From Pontederia crassipes (Eukaryota > Streptophyta > Magnoliopsida > Commelinales > Pontederiaceae), in NCBI GenBank assembly GCA_030549335.1, contig CM060196.1, forward strand, positions 71,942,139 through 72,006,138: a DNA stretch of 64,000 bases. The letters run 5' to 3'. Below the pieces are notes generated by a model. It was not told the origin of the DNA. It saw only the letters and a program-made list of their open reading frames with translations, and searched no databases. The position numbers were made by a program, and so were the translations under genes. Of the stretch, positions 23,334-34,936 are shown piece by piece. How positions within the stretch are numbered: position 1 is the first letter of the stretch; the number at the start of each line of letters is the position of its first letter.

Positions 23334-24284
23334 GTACAATTGCCGGAGCATTCGTTGTGGCACTCATAGGTTTCCTATTATATTTTGGAGTCAAGAAAAG
23401 GAATCTTATGAAACTTAAGAAAAGTTCTTTGAGCAAAATGGAGGACTGATATTGCAGCAACTGAACACCCACTATGCTAATAGCTTCAAGTTGTTCACCC
23501 TGGAAGAATTAAAAAAGGCAACAAAAAAGTTTGACAAGAGTCTGATCATTGGCCGTGGCGGTCATGGTACCGTTTACAAGGGAATCCTGGAGGACAAACG
23601 ATTAGTCGCCATTAAGAAGTCTAAGCTACTTGATGATAACCAAACCAAAGAATTCGTTAAGGAGACGTTTATCCCCTCACAAATCAACCATAAGAATGTT
23701 ATTAAGCTTCTCGGATGCTGCCTTGGAGGTGGAGGTCCCAATGCTTGTCTATGAATTTGTACCAAATGGCAATCTCTACCAGTACCTACATGTTGAGAAG
23801 CTGAAACTAACGGCATCTAGATTGGACGCGCGACTAAGAATTGCCCAAGAATCGGCGGATGCACTCGCCTACTTGCATTCGTCCGCTTATCCTCCAATCA
23901 TCCACGGAGATGTTAAGTCGTCTAATATCCTTTTGGACGAGCAATTTGTTGCCAAAGTATCTGATTTTGGAGCTTCAAAGTTCGTTCCAAAGGATGAAGC
24001 TGAACTGGCAACTGTTATACAAGGAACTTGTGGCTACTTGGATCCAGAATACCTCATCACTTGTCAGCTAACAGAGAAGAGCGATGTGTACAGTTTCGGG
24101 GTGGTGATCTTAGAACTCTTGGTCGGGAAGAAGCCTTTGGAATTTGATGCCTCAGGTGAAGAGAGGAACCTTGCATCCATCTGTGTTTCAGCAATTAAAG
24201 AGAACAAATTTGCACAACTTCTTGACATGGATGTCCAGGCATTGGACGAAGAAGATATGATCCTAGTTAATGAAGTGGCTAAGA
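23334..24284 (+). pseudogene. WAK pseudogene 1, exon 3 (kinase, truncated)
   Basis: The acceptor CTGTAG precedes a membrane helix (AFVVALIGFLLYFGV). A lost A near 23420 shifts the frame before the FFEQNGG segment. Then come FTLEELKKATKKF, the glycine loop [11 protein letters not shown] and VAIKKSK. A gained G near 23725 shifts again after LLGCCL. Next are HGDVKSSNILLD (HGD, so a non-RD type catalytic loop), SDFGAS and YLDPEY. The exon ends at NEVAK, where the copia LTR begins; the rest of the C-lobe is absent. Confidence 0.93.
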
Positions 24285-24698
24285 TGTAGAAGATTTGGTT
24301 AAACCAAAATCATCTAGTAAATGAAACTTATATTAATATGATTTGGAGTATAACACTTTGATTGGTGGACACACACACTAACTATGGAAACTATTTTCTC
24401 ACCTACACTAAGTATGCACTCATGCACTATTTTATCTCACACACTCAACTAACTTCACTATTTCACTCATGCACTTCACCTCACTACACCTATAGCTATA
24501 CTACTTCTTGCTTGATAGATGCAAGAGCATACATTCATGCATATTTATAAGCAATAAAGCACCTAGTTTAAAAAATAAATCATTAACTATTGGCCAATTG
24601 ATTTGGAGTGCAGCCAATTATTTTTAGCCACATGGAAATTAATTTTGTGGGCAAAAACTTGTAGCTAAATATTTCTAGGGGTGCTGCTTGTTTTAACA
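24285..24698 (-). repeat. Copia 1 3' LTR (left)
   Basis: The plus strand runs from TGTAGAAGATTTGG to GTTTTAACA (TG...CA), 414 bp. Its first 56 bases match 29155-29210. On the minus strand it is preceded by the purine tract GCTGAGGAGGAG (24699-24710), the expected polypurine primer. Confidence 0.9.
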
Positions 24699-24710
24699 CT
24701 CCTCCTCAGC
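24699..24710 (-). other. Copia 1 polypurine tract
   Basis: The minus strand reads GCTGAGGAGGAG directly before the TGTTAAAAC start of the 3' LTR, the normal place of the plus-strand primer. Confidence 0.75.
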
Positions 24711-24821
24711 ACCGACTTAATTCCCTTTTATAGATACTCTTGATATCATGCCGAATTGTTGTCGAAACTCTTCAAACTTGATGCTATTTAGACCTTTAGT
24801 AAGTGCGTCTGCAACTTGCTT

Positions 24822-26116
24822 TTATGTACGTATGTATGTTAACTTGATATCTCCTTGTAACACCTTCTCTCGAAGAAAATGATAGTGGACTTCGATATGC
24901 TTTGTGCGTGCATGGAACACCGGATTTTCAGCTAAGCGAATTGCTGACTGATTATCACAACATAACTCCACTGCTGAATTAATTGACTGATGTAAATCCT
25001 TTAGTAGTTGTACTAGCCATGTGCACTCTTGGGCTGCCATTGCACCTGCTCTATATTCTGCCTCCGTATTTGATAAGGATATAGTAGGTTGCCTCTTACT
25101 GCACCATGAAATAGTTCCTGGTCCGAGGCTGAATATATAACCAGTAGTAGAACGTCGTGTATCAAGATCTCCAGCATAATCAGCATCACAGAAGCCACTT
25201 AAGGTACATGATATATTATTCTTGTAAAATATTCCATAGTCGATTGTGCCTTTGATATATCGTAATATTCGTCGAGCTGCTTCAAGATGAGGCTTTCTTG
25301 GCTCCTGCATGAATCTGCTAACAACTCCAACAACATGTGTGATATCCGGACGTGTGAGTGTAAGATATATTAGGCTTCCCACCAATTGCCTATACATGGT
25401 TGCATCACTTAATTCTTTTCCTTTAATAGAGCATAACTTTGCGTTTACCTCTGTCGGTGTTGAGATAGGCTTGCAATCAAGCATTCCGAATTTCTCGAGT
25501 AGATCTTGAACATACTTCTGTTGACATAAGAATAACCCTTCTTTTGTTGCTTCTACTTCAGGACCCAAAAAGTATTTCAACTCATCAAGATCCTTCATTT
25601 GGAAGCGCGTATAGAGGTTCTCTCGGATTTGACGGATCTCCTTGTCATCATCTCCTGTAATAATTTAGTCATCAACATAGACTAGCACGATTGCTAACTT
25701 GCCTTCTTGCGCCCTCACAAATAGGCTAGAATCAGCTGGCGCCATTGAGTAGCCACATTACTTCAAGAACTCCGCGATCTTTCCGAACCATGCCCTTGGT
25801 GCTTGCTTGAGCCCATACAATGCCTTCTTCAATTTACATACATAACTTGGATGATTAATAGATTTAAATCCTTGAGGTTGCTCCATATAGATATCATGAT
25901 CTAATTCTCCATGCAAAAATGCATTCTTCACATCCATTTGCCATAACTTCCATAATTTGCTTGCGGCTAAAGCTAATAATCGTACCGTGGTGATCTTGCT
26001 ACTGGACTGAATGTCTCTTCATAGTCAAAACCATACTTTTGAGAGAATCCTCGGGCTACTAGACGAGCCTTGTATCTTTCGAGAGATCCATCGGGCTTTC
26101 TCTTCAACTTGTAGAC
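24822..26116 (-). pseudogene. Copia 1 reverse transcriptase and RNase H
   Basis: The RT part retains the YVDD catalytic box near 25668-25680, but the next codon (25665-25667) is a stop where copia 2 has Leu. A base lost near 25997, after FSPVA, shifts the frame. The open segment 24822-25598 has [15 protein letters not shown], a [17 protein letters not shown] string and the RNase H end with [14 protein letters not shown]. It lies last in the polyprotein, as in all copia elements. Confidence 0.92.
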
Positions 26117-27931
26117 CTATTTGTAAGATATAGGTTGCACGTCGCTTGGTTTTGGAACTAGATCACATGTCACATTCTGATGTAGAGCTTGGATCTCTTC
26201 TTTCATTGCTGACATCCATTTTTGACACTTGGATGCTTCTTCGAATGTGTTAGGCTCCTTTTCTCCGACGTCTTCGATTAGTGCTGCATTTGCATATTTT
26301 GGATTAGGCCTTCGTTGTCTACTTGATCTTCTTGGCGCTAAAGAGTCTTCTTCGATCACTGGATCTTCTATCTGACTTGACCTTTCTTCTTCAGGAGATC
26401 TTTGGTGTTCTCCAGTTTGCCACGGACTCTTCTTTTTCTTTGAGGCTTCCTTTTCTTCTTGTTCCTCAGTAGAATGAAGTGCTTCTCTTGTTAACTCGTC
26501 GACTTGAACTTGAATATTTTCTTCAATATCACTTGTGTTGGGCAACATTGCATCCTTTGAAGGCCACCAAGATGATGCTTCATCGAACACCACATTTCGA
26601 GAAATGTGAATTCGTCCGGTTGTTGGATCACAACATCTCCATCCTTTTCGTTGGCTATCATATCCAACGAATATGCAACGTATTGCCTTCTTATCGAACT
26701 TAGTACGAAGATTATCTATAATGAAGACATAGCAAACACATCCAAAGACACGGAAATGACTCACCGTGGGCTTGGTCTTCCACAACTTCTCATATGGTGA
26801 GACAAATTCAAGCTTTGCTTGAGGAAGCCTATTAATGACATGCGCAACGGTCTTCATACACTCCACCCAGAATTGTGGAGGTACATTCTTTGCATGCAGC
26901 ATGCTTCTGCATATCTCTGTTAGATGATGATTCTTCCTCTCAGCCACGCCATTTTGTTGTGGTGTGTTAGGACAGGTGAGCTGACGACGTACCTGGCATG
27001 CTCGTAGATATTCAGAGAACTCCTCTGATGTATACTCTCCTTCATTGTCTGTGCGCAAGCATTGAATCCTCCGATCGAGCTCCTTCTCTACCTTCTCTTT
27101 AAATTCTTTAAACTTCGACAGTGCTTCAGATTTCTCCTTCATGAAGTCCACCCAGACGTATCTTGAGAAGTCGTCAATGAAGGTAATCATGTAGCAAAAT
27201 CCTCGGACAGATGGTTGCTTTACGCGACCAAATACATCAGAATGCACTAGCTCCAATGATGCCTTGGCTCTGAACTTCGACTCCTCGTAAGGTAGTTGAT
27301 AAGTTTTACCGAATTGACAACCTGCACAGACAATATCTTCTCGAACATCTAGGCAAGGAAGTCCCTTCACCATGGTCTTATTCATCATTGCCTTCAGCCT
27401 TTTATAGCTAACATGTCCGAGCCTTGCATGCCAAAGATCAGCTGTCTCATTTTTTCTTGTCTTGTCTATGTATGCTTCTTGAGCAGACATTACATAGACA
27501 TACTCTAATCTTTTTCCTTCCATTATTGGTGGAGCAGTGAGTCTTAAACTTTTATAAACTTTGACGTCCTTTGGCCCAAATACTACATAATTATCGGAAG
27601 AAGTAAGCTGAGAAACAGATAATAAGTTCTTCGACATACCGGGCACATAGTAGACATGATCCAGCTCCACCTCATGTGATCCAAATCGAGGAACTACTGT
27701 TGCCTTGCCGATATGAGTGATTGGCAATCGAGTGTTTTTTGCCGTCACCACCATACGATCACCTCTATACTCCGACATGTTACGTAGCTTCTCTTCATCT
27801 CCTGTCATATGATTCGAACAACCAGAATCAACTATCCAATCATTATGATAGTTAATACCTCTATTGTTTGATGCGATGAGAACTGCTTCTTCTTTGAAAG
27901 ACTCATCGATACTGGTCATCGCAAGCTCCAT
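26117..27931 (-). pseudogene. Copia 1 protease-integrase region
   Basis: A 604-codon open frame. The protease motif [13 protein letters not shown] is near residue 32, followed by a GAG-pre-integrase segment with [11 protein letters not shown]. The integrase core has acidic residues in [12 protein letters not shown] and [10 protein letters not shown] and a [11 protein letters not shown] string, followed by a Ser/Glu-rich linker. It is closed by a TAG stop where the family has Trp (KWVYKLK). It is in frame with the gag segment upstream, so the ancestral element had a single gag-pol frame. Confidence 0.95.
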
Positions 27932-28909
27932 TGCTTCCTCAGGTTCTTCTTTGTAGCTGGAGGTGATCTCTTCTATTGCAAGTGCAGCTTCGAGATCCTA
28001 TTCTTCTTCACTTTCATTATCATGAGAAGTGGCTGCATTTCCTTCCTCACGCTTGTGCCAACAGTCGCGTGCATAGTGGCCTTTCTTTCCGCAGTTATAG
28101 CAACGAACATCTTGTCGATGAGATTTCTTCTCCCCTTGATCTTCTTTGTGTGCGCCTCGGTAAGCTCCCCCTCATTGTCGACCTCTTCCTTGTCCACGTC
28201 TTGGGCAACTTTGTTGTCGTACCTTATGATTTTCTCTGTTGTCGTAATTCTTTACGACTTTCTCAGGATTTGAAGACTTTTTCTTAATGAATAAAGCATT
28301 ATCATCATCCTTTATTGAGATCTTGGATATCTGAACATCCAGATCTTCTTGGTTGGACAAGATGCTCTCCATTTCTGTGAGATTTGGTTCTTGTGCCCAA
28401 CCTCTAATAGCAGTGATGAGACTATTATATTTAGGATGCAAACCATGAATAATAATTCTACGCATTCTTGTTTCAGTAATAACATTTTGTAGGTCTAGCT
28501 TAGCAATCTCATCACATATAAATTTTATCTTGGAGAAGTATTGACTCACCGACATGTCACCTTGCTTCATGGAGATCAGATCATTCTCCAAGCACTGCAA
28601 TTTTGCATCATTTTTCTTCGTGAAGAGTGTAGCCAAGGTGTCCCAAACATCTTTGGGTGTCTCTTTGTCTCTAATCTTCTGAAGGAAATCATCCTCCACT
28701 GAAGTCGCTAGCACGTACATAGCTTTTCCGACTTTGCACTCCCATTTCTTTAGCTCTTCTGGATTTGTTGGCGACGTAGTCTCATTTCCGCCAATAATGC
28801 TCCATAGATTTTGCCCTTTCAAATAATACTGCATACGAATACTCCAATTATTATAATTGTTATGGTTGAGTTTCTCTAGGAAGCTTATCGAGGATCCGAA
28901 ATCTGCCAT
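27932..28909 (-). pseudogene. Copia 1 Gag with zinc knuckle
   Basis: From the ATG at 28909 the product starts with a SSISFLEKLNHNNYNNWSI-like Gag (UBN2-type) and runs 245 codons to a stop at about 28171, probably CGA to TGA. In the same frame beyond it comes an intact CX2CX4HX4C knuckle (CYNCGKKGHYARDC). A second stop near 27990 (EEE-stop-DLEAAL) sits where copia 2 has Trp. Apart from these, the Gag is open. Confidence 0.92.
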
Positions 28910-29140
28910 AATGACTTGGTGAACACTTCTATATCAATCAAGTAAGCGTAGTCCCAGACTAGCAATCTTCACAATCCCGAATTGTGCACCTCAGAATTTC
29001 TCCTTGATTATCCTCTTTACCAACTTGCTCCGGCAGAACTTCCTCGTGGCTTCTCTTGCACCGTCTCGAACCGGCAGAGTCTCCACATAACTTGCTTTGA
29101 CAAAACCTCGAACTGGCGGAATCACCTCACGGGCCAACCT

Positions 29141-29152
29141 GCTTTGATACCA
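29141..29152 (-). other. Copia 1 primer binding site
   Basis: The minus strand reads TGGTATCAAAGC two bases after the LTR end, matching the tRNA-iMet type primer site with one change from the usual TGGTATCAGAGC. Confidence 0.85.
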
Positions 29153-29154
29153 CT

Positions 29155-29210
29155 TGTAGAAGATTTGGTTAAACCAAAATCATCTAGCAAATGAAACTTA
29201 CATTAATATG
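29155..29210 (-). repeat. Copia 1 5' LTR stump
   Basis: Only 56 bases remain, matching the first 56 of the left LTR (24285-24340) with three visible differences. After ATTAATATG the sequence jumps into the middle of the copia 2 LTR. The other LTR continues ATTTGGAGT at this point. Confidence 0.93.
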
Positions 29211-29415
29211 AGTGTGCGTGAAATGTATTGTGAGTTAGTGGAGAGTGTTGTCTACTTGAGTGTTGGAGTGTTGTTGTATACCTAACTGTTGTGTGTAGGA
29301 GTGTGGTGTCATTAGTACTTGGTAGTGTACGAGTGATGTCAACACTTTATTAATTGTATACACAATTATAAATAGCATTTGTTAGTTGAGTTTGATCTAA
29401 TCTCAGTATACTACA
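29211..29415 (+). repeat. Copia 2 5' LTR, truncated
   Basis: It matches 34731-34936 of the 3' LTR from AGTGTGCGTGAAATG to CTACTACA/TACTACA. The first 269 bases are missing. It abuts the broken LTR of copia 1. Confidence 0.93.
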
Positions 29416-29646
29416 AATGTTATCCGTGAGGAGATTCCGTCAGTTCGAGATTTTGCCAAAGCAAGTTACGTGGAGACTCTGCCGATTCGAGACGGTGCAA
29501 GAGAAGCCACGAGGAAGTTCTGTCAGAGCAAGTTGGTAAGAGGATAATTAAGAAGTAATTCTGCCGATGCACAATTTGGGATTGTGAAGTTTGTTAGTCT
29601 GGGACTACGCTTACTTGAGTGATATAGAGGCGTTCACCAAGTCATC

Positions 29647-30600
29647 ATGGCAGATTTTAGATCCTCGATAAGCTCCCTCGAGAAACTCAACCATAATAAT
29701 TATAATAATTGGAGTATTCGTATGAAGTATTATTTGAAAGGGCAAAATCTATGGAGCATTATTGGCAGAAATGAGACTACACCACCAACAAATCCAAAAG
29801 AGCTAAAGAAATGGGAGTGCAAAGTCAAAAAAGTCATGTACGTGCTGGCCACTTCAATGGAGGATGAATTTTTTCAGAAAATTAGAGACAAAGAGACACC
29901 TAAAGAGGTTTGGGACACCTTGGTCACACTATTCACAAAGAAGAATGAAGCAAAATTGCAGTGACCGGAGAATGATTTGATCTCCGTAAAGCAAGGCGAC
30001 ATGTCGATGAGTCAATACCTCTCCAATATTAAATCTATATGTGATGAGATTGCTAAGTTGGATCCACAAAATGCTATTACCGAAACAAGGATGCGTAGAA
30101 TTATCATTCTTGGTTTGCATCCTAAATATAATAGTCTCATACTACTATTAGAGGTTGGGCTCAAGAATCAACTCTCACAGAAATGAAGAGTATCTTGTCC
30201 AACTAAGAAGATCTAGATGCTCAAATATCCAAGATTTCGATAAAGGATGAAGAGAAGGCTTTATTCATCGTGAAAAGGCCTTCACATCCTGATAAAATCA
30301 TAAAGAATTATGACAATGGAGAAAATCGAAAGGGGCGTCAACAAAGAGTTGGACTAGGCAGCTTACCGAGGCCAAAGTAAGGAAGATCAAGAGGAGAAGA
30401 AATCTCATCGAAAAGATGTTCGCTGCTATAATTATGGAAAGAAAGGCCACTATTCACGAATTCGTTCTCGGGCCTTCTACACACGATCGTGGGCCTTCTA
30501 CCTCCGCGTGGCATTGCACACAAGCGTGAGGAAGGAAACACTGTCACTTCTCATGACAACGAAAGCGAAGAGGAATGGAATCTGGAAGTTGCACTTATAA
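29647..30600 (+). pseudogene. Copia 2 Gag
   Basis: The start is parallel to copia 1 Gag (MADFRSSISSLEKLNHNN). It opens for 105 codons and then meets a TGA where copia 1 has Cys (LQCLENDL). Later pieces continue with MSMSQYLSNIKSICDEIA, shifts, and the zinc-knuckle segment in which the second Cys is Tyr and the last Cys is lost. Confidence 0.9.
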
Positions 30601-30603
30601 TAG

Positions 30604-32114
30604 ATGAGATCACCCCCAACTGCAAAGGAGAACCAACCTGAGGCAATAATGGAGCTCGCGATGACCAGTATCAAGGAGCCTTTCAAAGAAGAAGCAGCTC
30701 TCATCGCATCGAAAAATAGATGTATTAACTATCATAATGATTGGATAGTTGATTCTGGTTGTTCGAACCATATGACAAGAGATGAAGAGAAGCTCCGTAG
30801 CATGTCGGAGTATAGAGGTGATCGTATGATGGTGATGACAAATAATACCTGATTGCCAATTACTCATATCGGCAAGCAACAGTAGTTCCTCGATTCGGAT
30901 CACATGAGGTGGAGCTAGATCATGTCTACCATGTGCCGGATATGTCTAAGAACTTATTATCAGTTTCTCAATTTACTTCTTCCGGCAATTATGTAGTATT
31001 TGGGCCAAAAGACGTCAAAGTTTGTAAGAGTCTGAAGCCCACTGCTCCACCAATAATGGAAGGAAAAAGATTAGAGTCTGTCTATGTAATGTCTGCTCAA
31101 GAAGCATACATAGACAAGACAAGAAAAAATAAGATAGCTGATCTTTGGCATGCAAGGCTCGGACATGTTAGTTATAAAAGGCTGAAGGCAATGATGAACA
31201 AGTCCATGGTGAAGGGACTTCTTTGCCTAGATGCTCGAGAAGATATTGTTTGTGCAAGTCATCAATTCGGTAAAGCTCATCATCTACCTTACGAGGAGTC
31301 GAAGTTCAGAGCCAAGGCACCATTGGAACTAGTGCACTCTGATTTATTTGGTCGTGTGAAGCAACCATCTATCCGTGGATTTTGCTACATGATTACCTTC
31401 ATTGATGACTTCTCAAGATACGTCTGGGTGGACTTGATGAAGGAAAAATCTGAAGCACTGTCGAAGTTTAAAGACTTTAAAGAGAAAGTCGAAAAGGATC
31501 TTGATCGGAGGATTCGATGCTTGCGCACAGATAACGGAGGAGAGTATACGTCAGAGAAATTCTCTGAATATCTACGAGCATGCCACTTGTCTTAATACAC
31601 AACAACAAAATGGTTTGGCCGAGAGAAAGAATCGTCTTCATGCAGAAGTTCCTGCATGCAAAGAATGTACCTCCATGATTATGGGTGGAGTGTATGAAGA
31701 CTGCTGCGCATGTCATTAATAGGCTTCCTTATAGATAATCTTCGTACTAAGCCCACGGTGAGTCATTTTTTTGTCTTTGGATGTGTTTGCTATGTCTTCG
31801 TTATAGATAATCTTCGTACTAAGTTCGATAAGAAGGCAATACACTGCATATTCATTGGATATGATAGCCAACAAAAAGAATGGAGATGTTGTGATCCAAC
31901 AACTGGACGAATCCATATCTCTAGAAATGTGGTGTTCGATGAAGCATCATCTTGGTGGCCTTCAAAGGATGCAACATTGCCCAACACAAGTGATATTGAA
32001 GAAAATATTCAAGTTCAAGTTGACGAGTTAACAAATGAAGCACTTCGTCCTACTGAAGAACAAGAAGAAAGTGAAGCCTCAGAGAAGAAGAAGAGTCTGC
32101 GACAAACTGGATAA
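30604..32114 (+). pseudogene. Copia 2 protease-integrase region
   Basis: The protease motif [13 protein letters not shown] is present, then stops near 30851. The pre-integrase and integrase frame 30909-31595 retains [12 protein letters not shown] and [10 protein letters not shown]. The stretch 31595-31760 is rearranged: the INRLP-to-KPTVSHF part has a deletion, and the string ATAGATAATCTTCGTACTAA occurs twice (31732 and 31802). The C-terminal linker matches copia 1. Confidence 0.9.
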
Positions 32115-32302
32115 CACCAAAGATCTCTTGAAGAAGAAAGGCCAAGTCATATAGAAGATCCAGTGATCGAACAAGACTCTCCAGCGCCAAGGAAATCAAG
32201 CAAACAACTAAGACCTAATCCAAAATATGCAAATGCAACATTAATTGAAGACGTCGGAGAGAAGGTGCCTAACACATTCGAGGAAGCATCCAACTATCAA
32301 AA

Positions 32303-34458
32303 TTGGATGTCAGCAATGAAAGAATAGATCCAAGCCCTACATCATGGGATCTAGTTCCAAAGCCAAACGATATGCAACCTATATCCTGCAAATGGGTCTA
32401 CAAGCTAAAGAGAAGGCCCGACATATTTGTCGAAAGGTGCAAAGCTCGTCTTGTAGCTTTAGGATTCTATCAGAAATATGGCTTTAATTATGAAGAGACA
32501 TTCAGTCCAGTAGCAAAGATCACCACGGTATGTGTCCTGTTGGCTTTAGCTGCAAGCAAATCATGGAAGTTATGACAAATGGATGCCAAGAATGTATTTT
32601 TGCATAGGGAGTTGGATCATGACATTTATATGGAGCAACCTCAGGGATTCAAGTCTATTAATCATCTAAGTTATGTATGTAAATTGAAGAATGCATTATA
32701 TGAGCTCAATTAAGCACCAAGGGCATGATTCAGAAAGATCGCAAAGTTTTTTAAGCAATGTGGCTACTCGATGGCGCCAACCGATTTCAGCCTATTCGTG
32801 AAGGCTCAAGAAGGCAAATTAGCAATCGTGCTAATCTATGTTGACGACTTAATTATTACGGGAGATCATGACAAAGAGATATATCAGGTTCGAGACAATC
32901 TCTCTACACGCTTTCAAATGAAGGACCTTGGTGAGCTAAAACACTTCCTTGGCCTTGAAAGCGATTCAACAAACAAGGGCTATTCTTATGTCAACATAAG
33001 TATGCTCAAGATCTACTTGAGAAATTCGAAATGTTTGATTGCAAGTCTATCTCAACACTGATGGAGGTAAATGCAAAGTTATGCTCTACCAAGGGTAAAG
33101 AATTAAGAGATGTAACCATGTATAGACAACTAGTGGGAAGTTTGATATATCTCATGTTGACACGTCTTGGTATCACACATGCTATTGGAGTTATTAGCAA
33201 ATTCATGCAAGAGCCGAAGAAGCCTCATCTTGAAATAACCCGACGAATATTAAGATATATTAAGGGTACAATCGACTATGAAATATTCTATAAGAAGAAT
33301 ATATCATGTATCTTGAGTGGCTTCTGTGATGCTGACTATGCTGGAGATCTTGATACTCGACGTTCTACTACTGGCTATATATTCAGCCTCGGGTTTGGAA
33401 CAATATCATGGTGTAGTAAAAGGCAGCCTACTGTATCTTTATCAAGTATAGAAGCTGAATATAGAGCAGGTACAATGGCAGCTCAAGAGTGCACATGGCT
33501 AGCATAATTACTAAAGAATTTACATCAACTAGGGGTGAGCAAAATATCCGAATATCTGAACCGACCGGTCCATTATCCGTTTATTTCGGTTCGGTTAACG
33601 GATAATGATTTTGTTAATCGAACACACATAGTTCGGTTCGGTGAATTAACCGAAATTTCGGATAAAAACCAAAATTAACCGAAAAATAAAATAATATTTT
33701 TATTATATATTTTTATAATAAATTTCATATATTATACATATTTCTTGATACATTTTTGCACTCTTTCATCAACTCATATCTATATATTTCATTGTACATT
33801 TTCTTCTTGTCTTTTTAATGTTTGTTACATGGTCTATTTTTTAAAAATAATTTTATTTCCATTCATTTGTTAAATGTTATAATTGATTTATATTCAAATT
33901 TGATATCAAACTTTTAATTGGACACACATTATATTTTATTTATGTACTTTAAACCTAAAAAGAATAAAATTATTTATTTTAAAAAATATTATTTTTTCTT
34001 TGGATAATTTGGTGAATTAACAGATCCGAACCAAAAATTTTGGTGAATTAACCGAACCGAACCGAAAATTTTGGACCGGATAACGGATAAAATTTTTTAG
34101 CTCAATTCAGATAATTAACTGATCCAATCGGATGATTAATTATCCGAACCGACCGATGCTCACCCCTAACATCAACCAGGCTTTTGTAGAATTATATTGC
34201 GATAATCAGTTTGCAATTTGCCTAGCTGAAAATTTAGTATTTCATGCACGAACAAAATATGTCGAAGTTCACTATCATTTTCTTAAAGAGAAGGTGCTGC
34301 AAGATGATATTAAATTAATATACGTACGAACACAAGATCAAGTTGCAGACATACTCACTAAAGGATTAAACAATGTCAAGTTTGAAGAGTTTCGAAGACA
34401 ACTTGGCATAACACGAAGAACAATCATAAAAGGAAAGAAGAATGTCGCTACTGAGTGA
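32303..34458 (+). pseudogene. Copia 2 reverse transcriptase and RNase H, split by an hAT MITE
   Basis: Pieces in shifting frames carry [21 protein letters not shown], the intact catalytic box [12 protein letters not shown] (about 32832-32870), [17 protein letters not shown] and then the RNase H. The MITE at 33530-34168 falls between LKNLHQ and the YCDNQ motif, which resumes at 34180. The end (TKYVEVHYHFLKEKV and a short tail) matches copia 1. Confidence 0.92.
33530..34168. mobile_element. hAT-type MITE inside copia 2
   Basis: A perfect 8-bp target duplication ACATCAAC (33522-33529 and 34169-34176) flanks a 639-bp element with ends TAGGGGTGAGCA (right end inverted). Internal subterminal motifs such as GAACCGAAC/GGTTCGGTT are repeated on both sides of an AT-rich centre. 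No ORF. Copia 1 shows the uninterrupted sequence at the homologous site. Confidence 0.96.
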
Positions 34459-34461
34459 GAG

Positions 34462-34936
34462 TGTCAAAGTCTGCACCGACATTTCCCACCGACATAACTG
34501 AAAGCTTCTACATAGCAACTATATCTAGAAGATTATTTGTCTAGAAAGTTGGATATAATATAATAATATGTGGATAAGAAGACTTGAAGCACTAACATTA
34601 CACATCTATAAATAGGCATGAGCTTTTTCTGTCTTCATTCTCTCGGTAGCAACAAGTGAGAGAGAGAGTGCGGAAGTGAAGTCCCAACACATAGTATGGT
34701 ACTGTGTGTAATAGGTGTTGTGTGCAATAGAGTGTGCGTGAAATGTATTGTGAGTTGGTGGAGAGTGTTGTCTACTTCGAGTGTTGGAGTGTTGTTGTAC
34801 ACCTAACTATCGTGTGTAGGAGTGTGGTGTCATTAGTACTTGGTAGTGTACGAGTGATGTCAACACTTTATTAATTGTATACACAATTATAAATAGCATT
34901 TGTTAGTTGAGTTTTATCTAATCTAAATCTACTACA
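34462..34936 (+). repeat. Copia 2 3' LTR
   Basis: It runs TGTCAAAGTCTGC to CTACTACA, 475 bp, after a short purine tract GAGTGAGAG. A TATA-like CTATAAATAGGCATGAG box lies at 34610-34625 with the family repeat GAGAGAGAG downstream, so this LTR keeps a plausible promoter reading rightwards into host DNA. Confidence 0.9.
34607..34620 (+). promoter_or_regulatory. TATA box of the copia 2 LTR
   Basis: TCTATAAATAGGC in the middle of the LTR is a close match to the plant TATA consensus and sits where copia U3/R boundaries usually place it. Activity is not shown. Confidence 0.55.

Larger units (their letters stand above)
16400..24284 (+). pseudogene. WAK-like receptor kinase pseudogene 1
   Basis: Three exons can be read: 16400-17360 (signal peptide plus wall-binding domain), 17465-17626 (EGF) and 23334-24284 (membrane helix and kinase). 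WAK-like proteins sit in the plasma membrane, bind pectin outside and signal through a Ser/Thr kinase inside. This copy has a GC instead of GT donor after exon 1, a one-base loss in the A-run at 23420-23423, a one-base gain near 23725, and loss of the kinase C-lobe, where a copia LTR begins at 24285. The second intron is 5.7 kb, swollen by at least three transposable elements. I chose the ATG at 16400 because a good signal peptide follows. The parent gene was typical; this copy is surely non-functional as a full receptor. Confidence 0.93.
24285..29210 (-). mobile_element. Ty1/copia element 1
   Basis: The left LTR is 24285-24698. The minus strand then reads gag (28909), zinc knuckle, protease, integrase, reverse transcriptase and RNase H (24822), the copia order. 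A tRNA-iMet type primer site lies beside the stump of the right LTR (29155-29210), only 56 bases long and cut off where copia element 2 begins. Gag to integrase lies in one frame with three stops; one frameshift and one more stop lie in the RT. It landed inside the kinase exon of WAK pseudogene 1. Confidence 0.95.
29211..34936 (+). mobile_element. Ty1/copia element 2, head to head with element 1
   Basis: Plus-strand gag (ATG 29647), protease, integrase, RT and RNase H (to 34458) closely resemble element 1, so the two form a large inverted repeat. The 3' LTR is complete (34462-34936); the 5' LTR keeps only its last 205 bases (29211-29415). It has more stops and indels than element 1, including a damaged zinc knuckle (CYNYGKKGHYSRI) and a scrambled integrase end near 31590-31760. 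An hAT MITE interrupts RNase H. Confidence 0.94.
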
